A stretch of DNA of 64,000 nucleotides from Streptomyces coacervatus (GCF_029223485.1 NZ_JARHTP010000018.1:62001-126000); one strand, 5' to 3'. Positions 1 to 8,844 are shown, counted from the stretch's first letter. Made by a program: numbers and translations. Notes: a model not told the origin generated them from the letters alone.

Positions 1-2
1 AC

Positions 3-1229
3 GGGCAGTGCCGCGCCTTCGAGGACGGTGTCGTGCCCTGGCGGCTGCTGCTCAACTCCGGCCACTTCCACCGGGCGGCGCAGGGCGTCGAGCCGCCCGG
101 CGGCGTCCGCATCCATGTCGCCGGCATCGACCTCGTACGCGACGAGGCCGGGGACTTCCGGGTGCTCGAGGACAATGTGCGGGTGCCCAGCGGGGTGTCG
201 TACGTCATCGAGAACCGGCGCGCGATGACCCGGATCTTCCCGTCCCTGTTCGCGGAACAGCATGTGGTGCCCGTCGACGGATACGCGCAGAAGCTGCTCT
301 CCGCCCTGCGCGCCGCCGCCCCCGACGGTGCGCAGGACCCGAGGGTCGTCGTACTCACCCCGGGCCCCAGCAACGCCGCCTACTTCGAACACGCCCTGCT
401 CGCCCGGCTGATGGGCGTGCAGCTGGTCGAGGGGCACGACCTGGTCTGCCGCAACAACCGCGTCTGGATGCGCACCACACGCGGCGAGGTGCCCGTCCAT
501 GTCGTATACCGGCGGCTCGACGACGACTTCCTCGATCCGCTCCACTTCCGCCCGGACTCGGTGATCGGCTGCCCCGGCATCATGGGCGCAGCCATGGCGG
601 GCAACGTCACACTCGCGAACGCCGTGGGCAACGGGATCGCGGACGACAAGCTGCTCTACACGTACGTACCGGACCTGATCCGTTACTACCTCTCCGAGGA
701 ACCGATTCTGCCGAACGTCGAGTCTTATCGGCCCGATGAGCCAGGGCAGTTGGAGGCGGTCCTCGACCAGATCGACCGGCTGGTCATCAAGCCCGTCGAC
801 GGCGCGGGCGGGCAGGGAATCGTGATCGGTCCCAAGGCCGACAAGGACACCCTCGAGCGCACTCGCAAAGCCGTCACCGCCGACCCGCGCGGCTTCATCG
901 CCCAGCGGCCCGTCGCCCTGTCCACCTCCCCCACCCTCGCGGGCGAGCGCATGGCACCCCGCCACATCGACCTCAGGCCCTTCGCCGTGAACGACGGCAA
1001 CGATGTCTGGGTGCTCCCGGGCGGCCTGACCCGAGTGGCCCTCCAGGAGGGCAACCTGATCGTCAACTCCAGCCAGGGCGGCGGCTCCAAGGACACCTGG
1101 GTGCTCGCGGAGGGCCCGGCCGAGCAGCCGGCGCCCGAGCCCGCCGCCGCGCTCCCCTCCGTCGCCCCGCGCCGGCTCGGACCCGACGGCACCCGTGCCG
1201 TCGTACAGGAAGGGGCGCAGCAGCAGTGA
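3..1229 (+). CDS. Circularly permuted ATP-grasp protein (5' end outside window)
   Basis: The reading frame is open from the first bases of the window, so the true start lies upstream. The product resembles the circularly permuted type 2 ATP-grasp family, predicted carboxylate-amine ligases. The strongest signature is the run around residues 55-75 containing 'LEDNVRVPSG' and 'VIENR'; 'KPVDGAGGQG' supplies a glycine-rich nucleotide loop, and an 'RHIDLRPF' block follows. The stop overlaps the GTG of the next gene by 4 bp (GTGA), indicating translational coupling. Together with the alpha-E and transglutaminase-like genes it forms a recurring cassette of predicted peptide-bond enzymes; the substrate is unknown. 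Family confident, biochemical role inferred. Confidence 0.88.
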   Translation, partial: GQCRAFEDGVVPWRLLLNSGHFHRAAQGVEPPGGVRIHVAGIDLVRDEAGDFRVLEDNVRVPSGVSYVIENRRAMTRIFPSLFAEQHVVPVDGYAQKLLSALRAAAPDGAQDPRVVVLTPGPSNAAYFEHALLARLMGVQLVEGHDLVCRNNRVWMRTTRGEVPVHVVYRRLDDDFLDPLHFRPDSVIGCPGIMGAAMAGNVTLANAVGNGIADDKLLYTYVPDLIRYYLSEEPILPNVESYRPDEPGQLEAVLDQIDRLVIKPVDGAGGQGIVIGPKADKDTLERTRKAVTADPRGFIAQRPVALSTSPTLAGERMAPRHIDLRPFAVNDGNDVWVLPGGLTRVALQEGNLIVNSSQGGGSKDTWVLAEGPAEQPAPEPAAALPSVAPRRLGPDGTRAVVQEGAQQQ

Positions 1230-2158
1230 ACGACGTGATCCTCTCCCGGATAGCCGAGGCCCTGACCTGGACCGGCCGCTATGTCGAGCGCGCCGACGCC
1301 ACGGGCCGCATCCTCGACGCGTATCTGCACCGTCTGCTGGAGGACCCCTGGCGCGACGAGGACGCCGCCTGCCGGTCGCTGTACGCGATCCTCGGCATGG
1401 ACGCGGGCGGCGAACGCGTGGACATGCAACAGGTCCTGGACCAGCTGGCCTTCGACGCCCGTTCGACGGGGTCGATCGAGGGCGCGCTGGGGGCGGCGCG
1501 GCTGAATGCCCGCAGCGCCCGTGAGGCCATCTCCTCCGAGATGTGGGAGTGCCTCAACTCCACCTGGCACGCGCTGGCCGACCAGCGGATGGCGGCCCGG
1601 CGTACGGGCCCGTACGCCTATCTGGAACTGGTGCGCCGCCGGGCCGCGTTGTTCTTCGGCCTCGCCGACTCGACCATGAGCCGGGACGACAGCTGGCGTT
1701 TCGTCGTCCTGGGCCGCAGCCTGGAGCGGGTGGACATGACCGTACGGCTGCTGTCCGTGCGCGTGCTGGACGCCGTGCACGCGCCCGACTGGCCGACGCT
1801 GCTGAGCGCCTCGGGCGCCGACGAGGCGTATGCACGTGTGAACGGCGGTTTCGGCGACACCCCGCGAGTGGCCGAATTCCTGCTCCTGGACCGGGACTTC
1901 CCGCGCTCGGCGCTGCATGCGCTCACCACGGCGGAGGAGTGCCTTACGGCGCTGGGCCGCCCCCGCCAGGACCCGGCGCGCCGCCCGATCGGCCGGCTGC
2001 GCACCCGTCTCGAATACCTGGACACCCACTCGCTCGAAGACCAACTGCCGGTCCTGCTGGGGGATCTGCAGCAGGCCTGCATGGCGTCCGCGGACGCGGT
2101 GGCGGAGCGGTTCTTCCCGTACCAGGGGCCCGTCGAGTGGGCCCAGGAAGGAGCCTGA
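1226..2158 (+). CDS. Alpha-E domain-containing protein
   Basis: A 310-aa, almost entirely helical protein. It begins with 'ILSRIAEALTWTGRYVERAD', typical of the alpha-E (DUF403) family, and contains the family-like 'REAISSEMWE' segment near residue 100 and 'SWRFVVLGRSLERVDMT' near residue 160. Alpha-E proteins occur beside circularly permuted ATP-grasp ligases and transglutaminase-like proteins; their activity is not established. The GTG start overlaps the upstream stop and the downstream gene begins one base after this stop, so all three are probably co-translated. No signal peptide or membrane segment is visible, suggesting a cytoplasmic protein. Confidence 0.9.
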   Translation: MNDVILSRIAEALTWTGRYVERADATGRILDAYLHRLLEDPWRDEDAACRSLYAILGMDAGGERVDMQQVLDQLAFDARSTGSIEGALGAARLNARSAREAISSEMWECLNSTWHALADQRMAARRTGPYAYLELVRRRAALFFGLADSTMSRDDSWRFVVLGRSLERVDMTVRLLSVRVLDAVHAPDWPTLLSASGADEAYARVNGGFGDTPRVAEFLLLDRDFPRSALHALTTAEECLTALGRPRQDPARRPIGRLRTRLEYLDTHSLEDQLPVLLGDLQQACMASADAVAERFFPYQGPVEWAQEGA

Positions 2159-2159
2159 C

Positions 2160-3002
2160 ATGGCTCGTCGCCTCCGCATCAAGCACACCACCCGGGTCTC
2201 CTACGCCCAGCCCGCGGCCTCCTCGCACAACGAGGTCCGCATGACCCCGCTGACGCTGCCGGGCCAGACCACCCTGGACGCGCGAGTCACCGTGAACCCC
2301 ACGACGCCCACCTGGTCGTACTGGGACTACTGGGGCACCCAGGTCACCGGCTTCGACCTGATGGACCCGCACGGCAAACTCACCATCATCGCCTCCAGCC
2401 TGGTCGAGACGTCCCCGGCGGAACCACTCCCCAAGGCGCCCTCGTGGGCCGAGCTGGCCGAACGGACCGCGAACTCCCGTCTGTTGGAGTTCGCGAACCC
2501 GACGGGCCGCACGACGGTCCCGCCGAAGCTGGTCAAGAAGGCTCGGAAGGCGGCGGCCGGCCTCGACCCGCACGAGACGGCGGTCGCGGTCTCGGCGCTG
2601 GTCTCCGACCGGGTGTCGTATCTCCCGGGCGCGACCAGCGTGAACACCTCCCCGGCGGAGGCCTGGGAGCAGGGCGCGGGGGTCTGCCAGGACATCACCC
2701 ACCTCACCGTCGCCCTGCTGCGGGGCGTGGGGCTGCCGGCCCGCTACGTCTCCGGCTACCTCCACCCCGAGCGCGAGGCCGAACTCCACCGTCCGGTCGC
2801 CGGGCAGAGCCACGCCTGGATCGAGTACTGGGCGGGTGACTGGTGCGGCTACGACCCCACCAACAGCACCCGGGCCGACGAATCCCACGTGGTCGTGGCG
2901 CGCGGTCGCGACTACGACGACGTCACCCCGCACAAGGGCATCTACCGGGGCGTGCCCGGCGGACCGCCGGATGTGTCGGTGGAGTTCACTCGGGTGGCGT
3001 GA
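2160..3002 (+). CDS. Transglutaminase-like cysteine protease family protein
   Basis: A 280-aa protein with the bacterial transglutaminase-like fold. The N-terminal beta domain begins 'MARRLRIKHTTRVSYAQPA'. The core carries the triad context 'GAGVCQDITH' (Cys), 'GQSHAWIEYW' (His) and 'GYDPTNS' (Asp). I start at the ATG at 2160, one base after the alpha-E stop; the frame is open further upstream but that part overlaps alpha-E. Family members hydrolyse or transfer amide bonds. With the ATP-grasp and alpha-E neighbours this suggests a small peptide or isopeptide synthesis/processing system, which is inference. A strong hairpin follows the stop. Confidence 0.9.
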   Translation: MARRLRIKHTTRVSYAQPAASSHNEVRMTPLTLPGQTTLDARVTVNPTTPTWSYWDYWGTQVTGFDLMDPHGKLTIIASSLVETSPAEPLPKAPSWAELAERTANSRLLEFANPTGRTTVPPKLVKKARKAAAGLDPHETAVAVSALVSDRVSYLPGATSVNTSPAEAWEQGAGVCQDITHLTVALLRGVGLPARYVSGYLHPEREAELHRPVAGQSHAWIEYWAGDWCGYDPTNSTRADESHVVVARGRDYDDVTPHKGIYRGVPGGPPDVSVEFTRVA

Positions 3003-3011
3003 ACACCCGCC

Positions 3012-3051
3012 AGAGGGCCGGAGGGCGCTTGCAGGCGTCCTCCGGCCCTCT
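3012..3051. terminator. Hairpin terminator between convergent genes
   Basis: Perfect 13-bp inverted repeat (AGAGGGCCGGAGG at 3012-3024, complement at 3039-3051) between the convergent transglutaminase-like and sugar-binding genes. It can act in both directions. Confidence 0.7.
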
Positions 3052-3053
3052 GC

Positions 3054-4181
3054 TCATTTCAGGCCGATCGCCGAGCACTCCGACGAGAACTTCGACGTGC
3101 AGATCTGCGAGATCTTGTAGATGCCGTCCGCGACGACCGTCGACTTGATGTTCTTCTTCGTCAGGGCCGTCACGGTGACGAGCTGCGCGGGGATGCCCTT
3201 GTTGGTGGGGCTGTCGACGTTGTCCTGGGTGAGGGCGTCGAACTCGATCTCCTTGCCCTGCACCTTGGCCACCGCCATCTGCGCCGCCGCCGCGGCCTCC
3301 TGCGGGTACGACTTGTACACGCTCATGTACTGCTCGCCCGCGACGATCCGCTGCACGGCCTCCAGCTGCGCGTCCTGGCCGGTGAGCGGCGGCAGCTTGG
3401 TGACGCCGGCGTTCTGCAAGGCCGTGACGATGCCGCCGGCCATGCCGTCGTTGGCGGAGTAGATTCCGGCGATGTTGCCCTTGCCGATGGCGTCGATCGC
3501 CGCCTTCATGTTGGCCTGGGCGTTCTTCGGGTCCCAGTCCTTGGTGTCGTACGACTTGGCGATCGTCACCTTGCCGTTGAGCTCGGACAGGGCGCCCGCC
3601 TTGAACTGCTTGGCGTTCGGGTCGGTGGGCGAGCCGTTCATCATGACGATCTTGTCGGAGGTGCTGACGTTGCTGCCCAGCGCCTCCAGCAGGGTGCGGC
3701 CCTGGACCTCGCCGACGAGTTCGTTGTCGAAGGAGATGTACGCGTCGATCGGACCCTCGGCCAGCCGGTCGTAGGCGATGACCGGGATACCGGCGTCCTT
3801 CGCCTTCTTCACCTCGCCGGCGATGGCATGCGAGTCCACGGCGTCCAGCAGGATGATGTCGACCTTGTCGTCGATCATCTGCTGCATCTGGCTCGCCTGC
3901 TTGTCCGCGTTCTGGCCGGCGTTGCGGTAGTCGACCTTGCCGCGCTGCTTGGTGAGCGAGGCGACCTGCTTCTTGATGATGGGGTAGTCGAAGTCCTCGT
4001 ACCGGGTGTTGGCCGTCTCCGGCAGCAGCAGTCCGATCGTGACGTCGTTGCCCTTCGTGGGGCTCGCCGAACTGCCGTCCCCCGACACGTTCAGCACGCC
4101 GCAGGAGGAGAGCGACAGAGTCATCGTGGACGCTGCCACGGCTATGGCGGTACGACGCGTGGGACGCATGGAGGAGCTCAC
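3054..4181 (-). CDS. Sugar ABC transporter substrate-binding lipoprotein
   Basis: A 375-aa periplasmic-binding-protein-like lipoprotein (Peripla_BP_4 type, as in ChvE/XylF). It has a basic N-terminus, a hydrophobic stretch and the lipobox 'LSSC' near residue 27, then 'VTIGLLLPE', 'DIILLDAVDS' and 'GIYSANDGMAGG', as in ribose/xylose-type binding proteins. The start could be the GTG at 4181 or the ATG at 4169. No permease or ATPase gene lies next to it, which is unusual; it may serve a transporter encoded elsewhere or act in sensing. It is convergent with the transglutaminase-like gene and lies downstream of hspR on the same strand, but the hspR terminator separates them. Confidence 0.85.
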   Translation of the reverse strand: MSSSMRPTRRTAIAVAASTMTLSLSSCGVLNVSGDGSSASPTKGNDVTIGLLLPETANTRYEDFDYPIIKKQVASLTKQRGKVDYRNAGQNADKQASQMQQMIDDKVDIILLDAVDSHAIAGEVKKAKDAGIPVIAYDRLAEGPIDAYISFDNELVGEVQGRTLLEALGSNVSTSDKIVMMNGSPTDPNAKQFKAGALSELNGKVTIAKSYDTKDWDPKNAQANMKAAIDAIGKGNIAGIYSANDGMAGGIVTALQNAGVTKLPPLTGQDAQLEAVQRIVAGEQYMSVYKSYPQEAAAAAQMAVAKVQGKEIEFDALTQDNVDSPTNKGIPAQLVTVTALTKKNIKSTVVADGIYKISQICTSKFSSECSAIGLK

Positions 4182-4501
4182 TTCTGGTGTCTTCCGGACG
4201 CGGGCGCAGCTTGCGACCCAGGTGACTGAAAAGCCAACGCGGAGCGGCCCCCAAGCGTCAAGCGCTACTACTTAACGAGTGCGCAACGCCACGCTCCGCT
4301 GAGCATGTAAAGACATGAAGGAAACGCCTCCAAAGGTCCTTTACGGACTCTCCATGCAACCGCAGGCAATCGGAAGGCAAAGATCCGCACAAGCAACCCG
4401 AATCCACGCGATTCATGATCACGACTGCTTCCGTCAGCCGTTCGCATCTCGTCCGGAGGACCGAACAAACCCGGCCACACCCACGACCGCCGAGGACGTA
4501 C

Positions 4502-4536
4502 GAAAAGGGCCCGGAGGTTCAACCTCCGGGCCCCTT
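4502..4536 (-). terminator. Rho-independent terminator of the dnaK-hspR operon
   Basis: A 12-bp perfect GC stem (4507-4518 with 4522-4533) with a 3-nt loop, followed on the minus strand by TTTT. It lies about 30 bp beyond the hspR stop. The rest of 4182-4565 holds no convincing gene. Confidence 0.8.
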
Positions 4537-4565
4537 CGACGGCTTGACGCGACGGTCCGCGACGG

Positions 4566-5021
4566 TCAGTCGGACCGCTGCCCCTTGGGCCGCCACACCA
4601 CCAGCGCGCTGGTCTGCTGCACCTCCTGGTACGGCACCAGATCACGGCGGTACGACGCATGCACCGCCGCCTCGCGCTGCTGCATCGCCGCCGCGGCACC
4701 CTCGACCGCCGTCTGGAGTTCCGCGACGCGCTGCTGGAGCGCGGCGACCTGGTTCTCCAGTTCGATGATCCGCTTGATGCCGGCCAGGTTGATGCCCTCG
4801 TCCTGAGACAACGCCTGCACGGTACGCAGCAGTTCGATGTCACGGGCCGAGTAGCGGCGGCCCCGCCCGGCCGTGCGGTCCGGGGAGACCAGGCCGAGGC
4901 GGTCGTACTGCCGCAGGGTCTGCGGGTGCAGGCCGGAGAGCTGGGCCGCCACCGAGATGACGTAGACCGGGGTTTCCTCGGTCAGTTCGTACGGGTTGCG
5001 TCGACGGCCGGTCCCATCCAT
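4566..5021 (-). CDS. hspR: HspR, MerR-type heat-shock repressor
   Basis: A 151-aa MerR-family repressor. The winged helix-turn-helix occupies about residues 13-80 ('YVISVAAQLSGLHPQTLRQY', then 'GRRYSARDIELLR'), followed by a coiled coil ('LENQVAALQQRVAELQ'). HspR binds HAIR operators and represses the dnaK operon, with DnaK as co-repressor in Streptomyces. I start at the ATG at 5021, 7 bp after the dnaJ stop; the frame is open 30 codons further but that part overlaps dnaJ and is not HspR-like. Last gene of the operon; two HAIR sites lie upstream of dnaK, consistent with autoregulation. Confidence 0.95.
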   Translation of the reverse strand: MDGTGRRRNPYELTEETPVYVISVAAQLSGLHPQTLRQYDRLGLVSPDRTAGRGRRYSARDIELLRTVQALSQDEGINLAGIKRIIELENQVAALQQRVAELQTAVEGAAAAMQQREAAVHASYRRDLVPYQEVQQTSALVVWRPKGQRSD

Positions 5022-5028
5022 GGCTCTC

Positions 5029-6213
5029 TCATGCTCCCTTCGCGGCCTGGAACAGCTCCGCCCGCGGGTCCTCGCCCGCGGTCGCCTCGCGATACGCCTC
5101 CAGTGCGTCACGAGCCTTCCCCGTCAGGTCCGTCGGGACACTCACCTCGACGGTGACCAGGAGGTCGCCGCGGGTGCCGTCCTTGCGGACCGCGCCCTTG
5201 CCGCGGGCGCGCATGGTGCGGCCGTTGGGCGTGCCCGGGGGCAGCTTCAGGGTGACGGGAGGGCCGCCCAGGGTGGGGACCCTGACCTCGCCGCCCAGGG
5301 CCGCCTCCGAGAACGTCACCGGGACGGTGACGGTCAGGTTGTCGCCCTTGCGGCCGAACACCGGGTGCGCGTCGACATGCACGGTCACGTACAGGTCGCC
5401 CGCGGGGCCGCCCCGCTCGCCCGGCGCGCCCTTGCCGCGCAGCCGGATGCGCTGGCTGTCGGAGACTCCGGCCGGGATACGGACCTGCATCGTCCGGGAG
5501 GACTTCGCACGCCCCGAGCCCTTGCAGACCTCGCAGGGGTTCTCCGCGATCAGGCCGCGGCCCTTGCAGTCCGGGCAGGGGTCGGTGAGGGAGAAACCGC
5601 CGCCGGAACCCCGCGCGACCTGGCCGGTGCCGACGCACGTCGGGCACACCCGCGGGTTGCCGTTCGCGTCGCCGGTGCCCGAGCAGGCCTTGCAGGGTGA
5701 CTGCGAGGACATGCGCAGCGGGACCGTCGCCCCCTCGATCGCCTCGGTGAAGCTGAGGCTGACCTCGGTGTCGATGTCCTGGCCGCGCCTGGGCTGCACC
5801 CGCGTGGTGCCGGAGCTGCCCCGGTTGAACAGGCCCCCGAAGACATCACCGATTCCGCCGCCGAAGCCTCCGGAACCCCCGCCGCCGCCGCCCTGGGTGC
5901 CGCCTCCGAAGAGGTCGCCCAGGTCGAAGTTGAAGGAGCCGCCGCCTGCGCCCGGCCCGGGGCGGAAGCCGCCGTTGCCGAAGAGGGCGCGGGCCTCGTC
6001 GTACTCCTTGCGCTTCTTGGGGTCGCCGAGTATGTCGTTCGCCTCGGAGATCTCCTTGAAGCGCTCCTCGGCCTTGGCGTTGCCCTTGTTGGCGTCCGGG
6101 TGGTTCTCGCGGGCGAGCTTCCGGTACGCCTTCTTGATCTCGGCCTCGGTGGCGTCCTTGGGGACGCCGAGGACCTTGTAGTAGTCCTTCTCGATGAAGT
6201 CCTTGGTGCTCAT
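5029..6213 (-). CDS. dnaJ: Chaperone protein DnaJ
   Basis: A 394-aa type I DnaJ. The J domain (residues 1-75) has the 'HPD' motif; a Gly/Phe-rich stretch (about 80-135) is unusually rich in glycine runs. Four CxxCxGxG-type zinc motifs follow: 'CKACSGTG', 'CPTCVGTG', 'CPDCKGRG' and 'CEVCKGSG'. The C-terminal substrate-binding domains complete the protein. It stimulates DnaK ATPase and delivers unfolded clients in the cytoplasm. It lies 45 bp after grpE and 7 bp before hspR. Length and motifs are complete. Confidence 0.97.
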   Translation of the reverse strand: MSTKDFIEKDYYKVLGVPKDATEAEIKKAYRKLARENHPDANKGNAKAEERFKEISEANDILGDPKKRKEYDEARALFGNGGFRPGPGAGGGSFNFDLGDLFGGGTQGGGGGGSGGFGGGIGDVFGGLFNRGSSGTTRVQPRRGQDIDTEVSLSFTEAIEGATVPLRMSSQSPCKACSGTGDANGNPRVCPTCVGTGQVARGSGGGFSLTDPCPDCKGRGLIAENPCEVCKGSGRAKSSRTMQVRIPAGVSDSQRIRLRGKGAPGERGGPAGDLYVTVHVDAHPVFGRKGDNLTVTVPVTFSEAALGGEVRVPTLGGPPVTLKLPPGTPNGRTMRARGKGAVRKDGTRGDLLVTVEVSVPTDLTGKARDALEAYREATAGEDPRAELFQAAKGA

Positions 6214-6258
6214 CCTCGACGCGCCCCCTTTCCGGTGTTCCGCTCGGTGTTTACGACC

Positions 6259-6915
6259 TCAGCCCTCCTCAGGGCCGTTGTCCTTGTCGTCGCCGGCCTC
6301 GGCACTCTCCTCGGCCTTGACCGTCTGCGCGCCGGGCTGCGGTTCGGCGACGGCCACCCGCGCGGGGCGGATGGTGCGCTCGCCGATGCGATACCCGGGC
6401 TGCAGAATCGCCACGCACGTCGTCTCGGTGACGTCGGGCGCGTACGAGTGCATCAGGGCCTCGTGGATCGTCGGGTCGAAGGGCTCGCCCTCCTTGCCGA
6501 ACGCCTGCAGTCCCATCTTCGCCGCGACGGTCTCCAGCGACTCCGCGACGGACTTGAATCCGCCGACGAGTTCGCCGTGGTCCCGCGCGCGGCCGATGTC
6601 GTCGATCACGGGCAGAAGCTCGGTCAGGAGGTTCGCGATGGCGATCTCCTTGACCGTGATCCGGTCCCGCTCGACCCGGCGGCGGTAGTTCTGGAACTCG
6701 GCCTGGAGCCGCTGGAGGTCCGTGGTGCGCTCTTCGAGCGCCTTGCGCACCTGGTCCAGCTGGGCCGTCAGACCGGCGATCTGTGCACTTGCGTCCCCGG
6801 CCGGGGCCGCCCCCTCCCCCGAGGAGGGGGAGGCGGCCTTCGGCTCGGCGTCTTCGGGGGTGGCGCCGGAGGGGACGTCGGGCTTCTCGTCGAAGCCCGG
6901 AGTCTCCTCCGTCAC
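6259..6915 (-). CDS. grpE: Nucleotide exchange factor GrpE
   Basis: A 218-aa GrpE. The acidic, Pro/Ser-rich N-terminal tail is typical of actinobacterial GrpE. A long coiled coil follows ('LTAQLDQVRKALEERTTDLQ', then 'EFQNYRRRVERDR'), and the C-terminal beta domain contains 'PFDPTIHEALM' and 'VAILQPGYRIGERTIRPARV'. It drives ADP release from DnaK. Its start codon overlaps the dnaK stop by 4 bp (ATGA), so dnaK and grpE are translationally coupled. Confidence 0.97.
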   Translation of the reverse strand: MTEETPGFDEKPDVPSGATPEDAEPKAASPSSGEGAAPAGDASAQIAGLTAQLDQVRKALEERTTDLQRLQAEFQNYRRRVERDRITVKEIAIANLLTELLPVIDDIGRARDHGELVGGFKSVAESLETVAAKMGLQAFGKEGEPFDPTIHEALMHSYAPDVTETTCVAILQPGYRIGERTIRPARVAVAEPQPGAQTVKAEESAEAGDDKDNGPEEG

Positions 6916-8753
6916 GCGGCACCGTCCTTGCGCTCGTCGTCCACGATCTCGGCGTCCACGACGTCGTCGTCGGCCTTCGGAGCCTCGGCGCCCGCACCGC
7001 CGGCGGCGGCTTGCGAGGCCTGGGCGTCGGCGTACATGGCCTGGCCCAGCTTCTGCGAGACGGCCGCGACCTTCTCGGTGGCGGTGCGGATCTCGGCGGT
7101 GTCCTCGCCCTTGAGCGCGGTCTTCAGCTCCTCGACGGACGCCTCGACCTCGGTCTTGATCTCGCCCGGGACCTTGTCCTCGTTGTCCTTGAGGAACTTC
7201 TCCGTCTGGTAGACGAGCTGCTCGCCCTGGTTGCGGGTCTCGGCGGCCTCGCGGCGGGCGTGGTCCTCCTCCGCGTACTTCTCGGCCTCCTGGCGCATCC
7301 GGTCGACCTCGTCCTTCGGCAGCGAGGAGCCGCCGGTGACGGTCATCTTCTGCTCCTTGCCCGTGCCCAGGTCCTTCGCGGTCACGTGCATGATGCCGTT
7401 GGCGTCGATGTCGAAGGCGACCTCGATCTGCGGGACACCGCGCGGGGCCGGCGGCAGACCGGTCAGCTCGAACATCCCGAGCTTCTTGTTGTACGCCGCG
7501 ATCTCGCGCTCGCCCTGGTAGACCTGGATCTGCACGGACGGCTGGTTGTCCTCGGCGGTGGTGAAGATCTCGGACCGCTTGGTCGGGATCGTCGTGTTCC
7601 GCTCGATGAGCTTCGTCATGATGCCGCCCTTGGTCTCGATACCGAGGGACAGCGGGGTCACGTCGAGGAGCAGGACGTCCTTGACCTCACCCTTGAGGAC
7701 ACCGGCCTGCAGGGCGGCGCCGATGGCGACGACCTCGTCCGGGTTGACGCCCTTGTTGGCGTCCTTGCCGCCGGTCAGCTCGCGGACGAGCTCGGCTACG
7801 GCGGGCATACGGGTGGAGCCACCGACGAGGACGACGTGGTCGATCTCGTTGATGGAGATGCCGGCGTCCTTGATGACGTTGTGGAACGGCGTCTTGCAGC
7901 GCTCCAGCAGGTCGGCCGTCAGCTGCTGGAACTGAGCCCGGGTGAGCTTCTCGTCCAGGTGCAGCGGGCCCTCGGCGGAGGCGGTGATGTAGGGCAGGTT
8001 GATCGAGGTCTCGGTGGACGAGGACAGCTCGATCTTGGCCTTCTCGGCAGCCTCACGCAGACGCTGCAGGGCCATCTTGTCCTTGCCGAGGTCCACGCCG
8101 TGACCGCTCGCGAACTGCTTGACCAGGTAGTCGACGACGCGCTGGTCCCAGTCGTCACCACCGAGGTGGTTGTCGCCGTTGGTGGCCTTCACCTCGACGA
8201 CGCCGTCACCGATCTCCAGCAGGGACACGTCGAAGGTGCCGCCGCCGAGGTCGAAGACGAGGATCGTCTGGTCGTCCTTGTCGAGGCCGTACGCGAGCGC
8301 GGCCGCGGTCGGCTCGTTGACGATGCGCAGGACGTTCAGACCGGCGATCTCGCCGGCCTCCTTCGTCGCCTGACGCTCGGAGTCGTTGAAGTAGGCCGGG
8401 ACGGTGATGACCGCGTCGGTCACCTTCTCGCCCAGGTAGGCCTCGGCGTCCCGCTTCAGCTTCTGCAGGATGAAAGCGGAGATCTGCTGCGGGTTGAAGG
8501 GCTTCCCGTCGAGCTCGATCTTCCAGTCCGTGCCCATGTGGCGCTTCACGGAGCGGATGGTCCGGTCCACGTTCGTAACCGCCTGGCGCTTGGCGACCTC
8601 GCCGACGAGCACCTCACCGTTCTTCGCGAAGGCGACGACGGACGGCGTGGTCCTGGCACCCTCGGCGTTGGTGATGACGGTGGGCTCGCCGCCCTCCAGA
8701 ACGCTGACGACGGAGTTAGTCGTGCCCAGGTCGATGCCGACCGCACGTGCCAT
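6912..8753 (-). CDS. dnaK: Chaperone protein DnaK (Hsp70)
   Basis: A 613-aa Hsp70. The start at 8753 gives the canonical 'MARAVGIDLGTTNSVVSV'; the 30 codons open upstream lie over the operator region and are not conserved in type. ATPase-domain signatures are 'VFDLGGGTFDVSLLEIG' and 'VVLVGGSTRMPAV'; 'VNEPTAAALAYGLD' is also present. The substrate-binding domain and an acidic/Ala-rich C-terminal tail follow. It is the first gene of dnaK-grpE-dnaJ-hspR. It folds clients and acts as HspR co-repressor, which closes the heat-shock feedback loop. Confidence 0.98.
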   Translation of the reverse strand: MARAVGIDLGTTNSVVSVLEGGEPTVITNAEGARTTPSVVAFAKNGEVLVGEVAKRQAVTNVDRTIRSVKRHMGTDWKIELDGKPFNPQQISAFILQKLKRDAEAYLGEKVTDAVITVPAYFNDSERQATKEAGEIAGLNVLRIVNEPTAAALAYGLDKDDQTILVFDLGGGTFDVSLLEIGDGVVEVKATNGDNHLGGDDWDQRVVDYLVKQFASGHGVDLGKDKMALQRLREAAEKAKIELSSSTETSINLPYITASAEGPLHLDEKLTRAQFQQLTADLLERCKTPFHNVIKDAGISINEIDHVVLVGGSTRMPAVAELVRELTGGKDANKGVNPDEVVAIGAALQAGVLKGEVKDVLLLDVTPLSLGIETKGGIMTKLIERNTTIPTKRSEIFTTAEDNQPSVQIQVYQGEREIAAYNKKLGMFELTGLPPAPRGVPQIEVAFDIDANGIMHVTAKDLGTGKEQKMTVTGGSSLPKDEVDRMRQEAEKYAEEDHARREAAETRNQGEQLVYQTEKFLKDNEDKVPGEIKTEVEASVEELKTALKGEDTAEIRTATEKVAAVSQKLGQAMYADAQASQAAAGGAGAEAPKADDDVVDAEIVDDERKDGAA

Positions 8754-8771
8754 GGTGAATCCTCCAGCTGA

Positions 8772-8792
8772 CTTGAGTGGAACGGACTCAAG
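8772..8792. promoter_or_regulatory. HAIR operator 1 (HspR binding site) upstream of dnaK
   Basis: Perfect match to the HAIR consensus CTTGAGT-N7-ACTCAAG, 19 bp upstream of the dnaK start codon. Confidence 0.92.
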
Positions 8793-8823
8793 TGTGCACG
8801 ACGCCCGCCGATGGGTCAACAGA

Positions 8824-8844
8824 CCTGAGTCGCACCGACTCAAC
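8824..8844. promoter_or_regulatory. HAIR operator 2, imperfect copy
   Basis: CCTGAGT-N7-ACTCAAC, with one mismatch per arm against the HAIR consensus. It starts 52 bp from the start of operator 1 (about five helical turns), so both sites could be on the same face of the helix. Its edge lies 3 bp from the stop codon of the same-strand gene upstream. Confidence 0.8.

Noticed and set aside
725..2191. Long minus-strand open frame opposite the ATP-grasp and alpha-E genes
   Set aside because: Composition is Arg/Gln/His/Val-rich without motifs and it lies antisense to clear genes; a high-GC shadow frame.
6783..8771. 662-codon plus-strand frame opposite dnaK
   Set aside because: Leu/Val/Asp-repeat composition is typical of antisense to a conserved GC-rich gene; dnaK is unambiguous.
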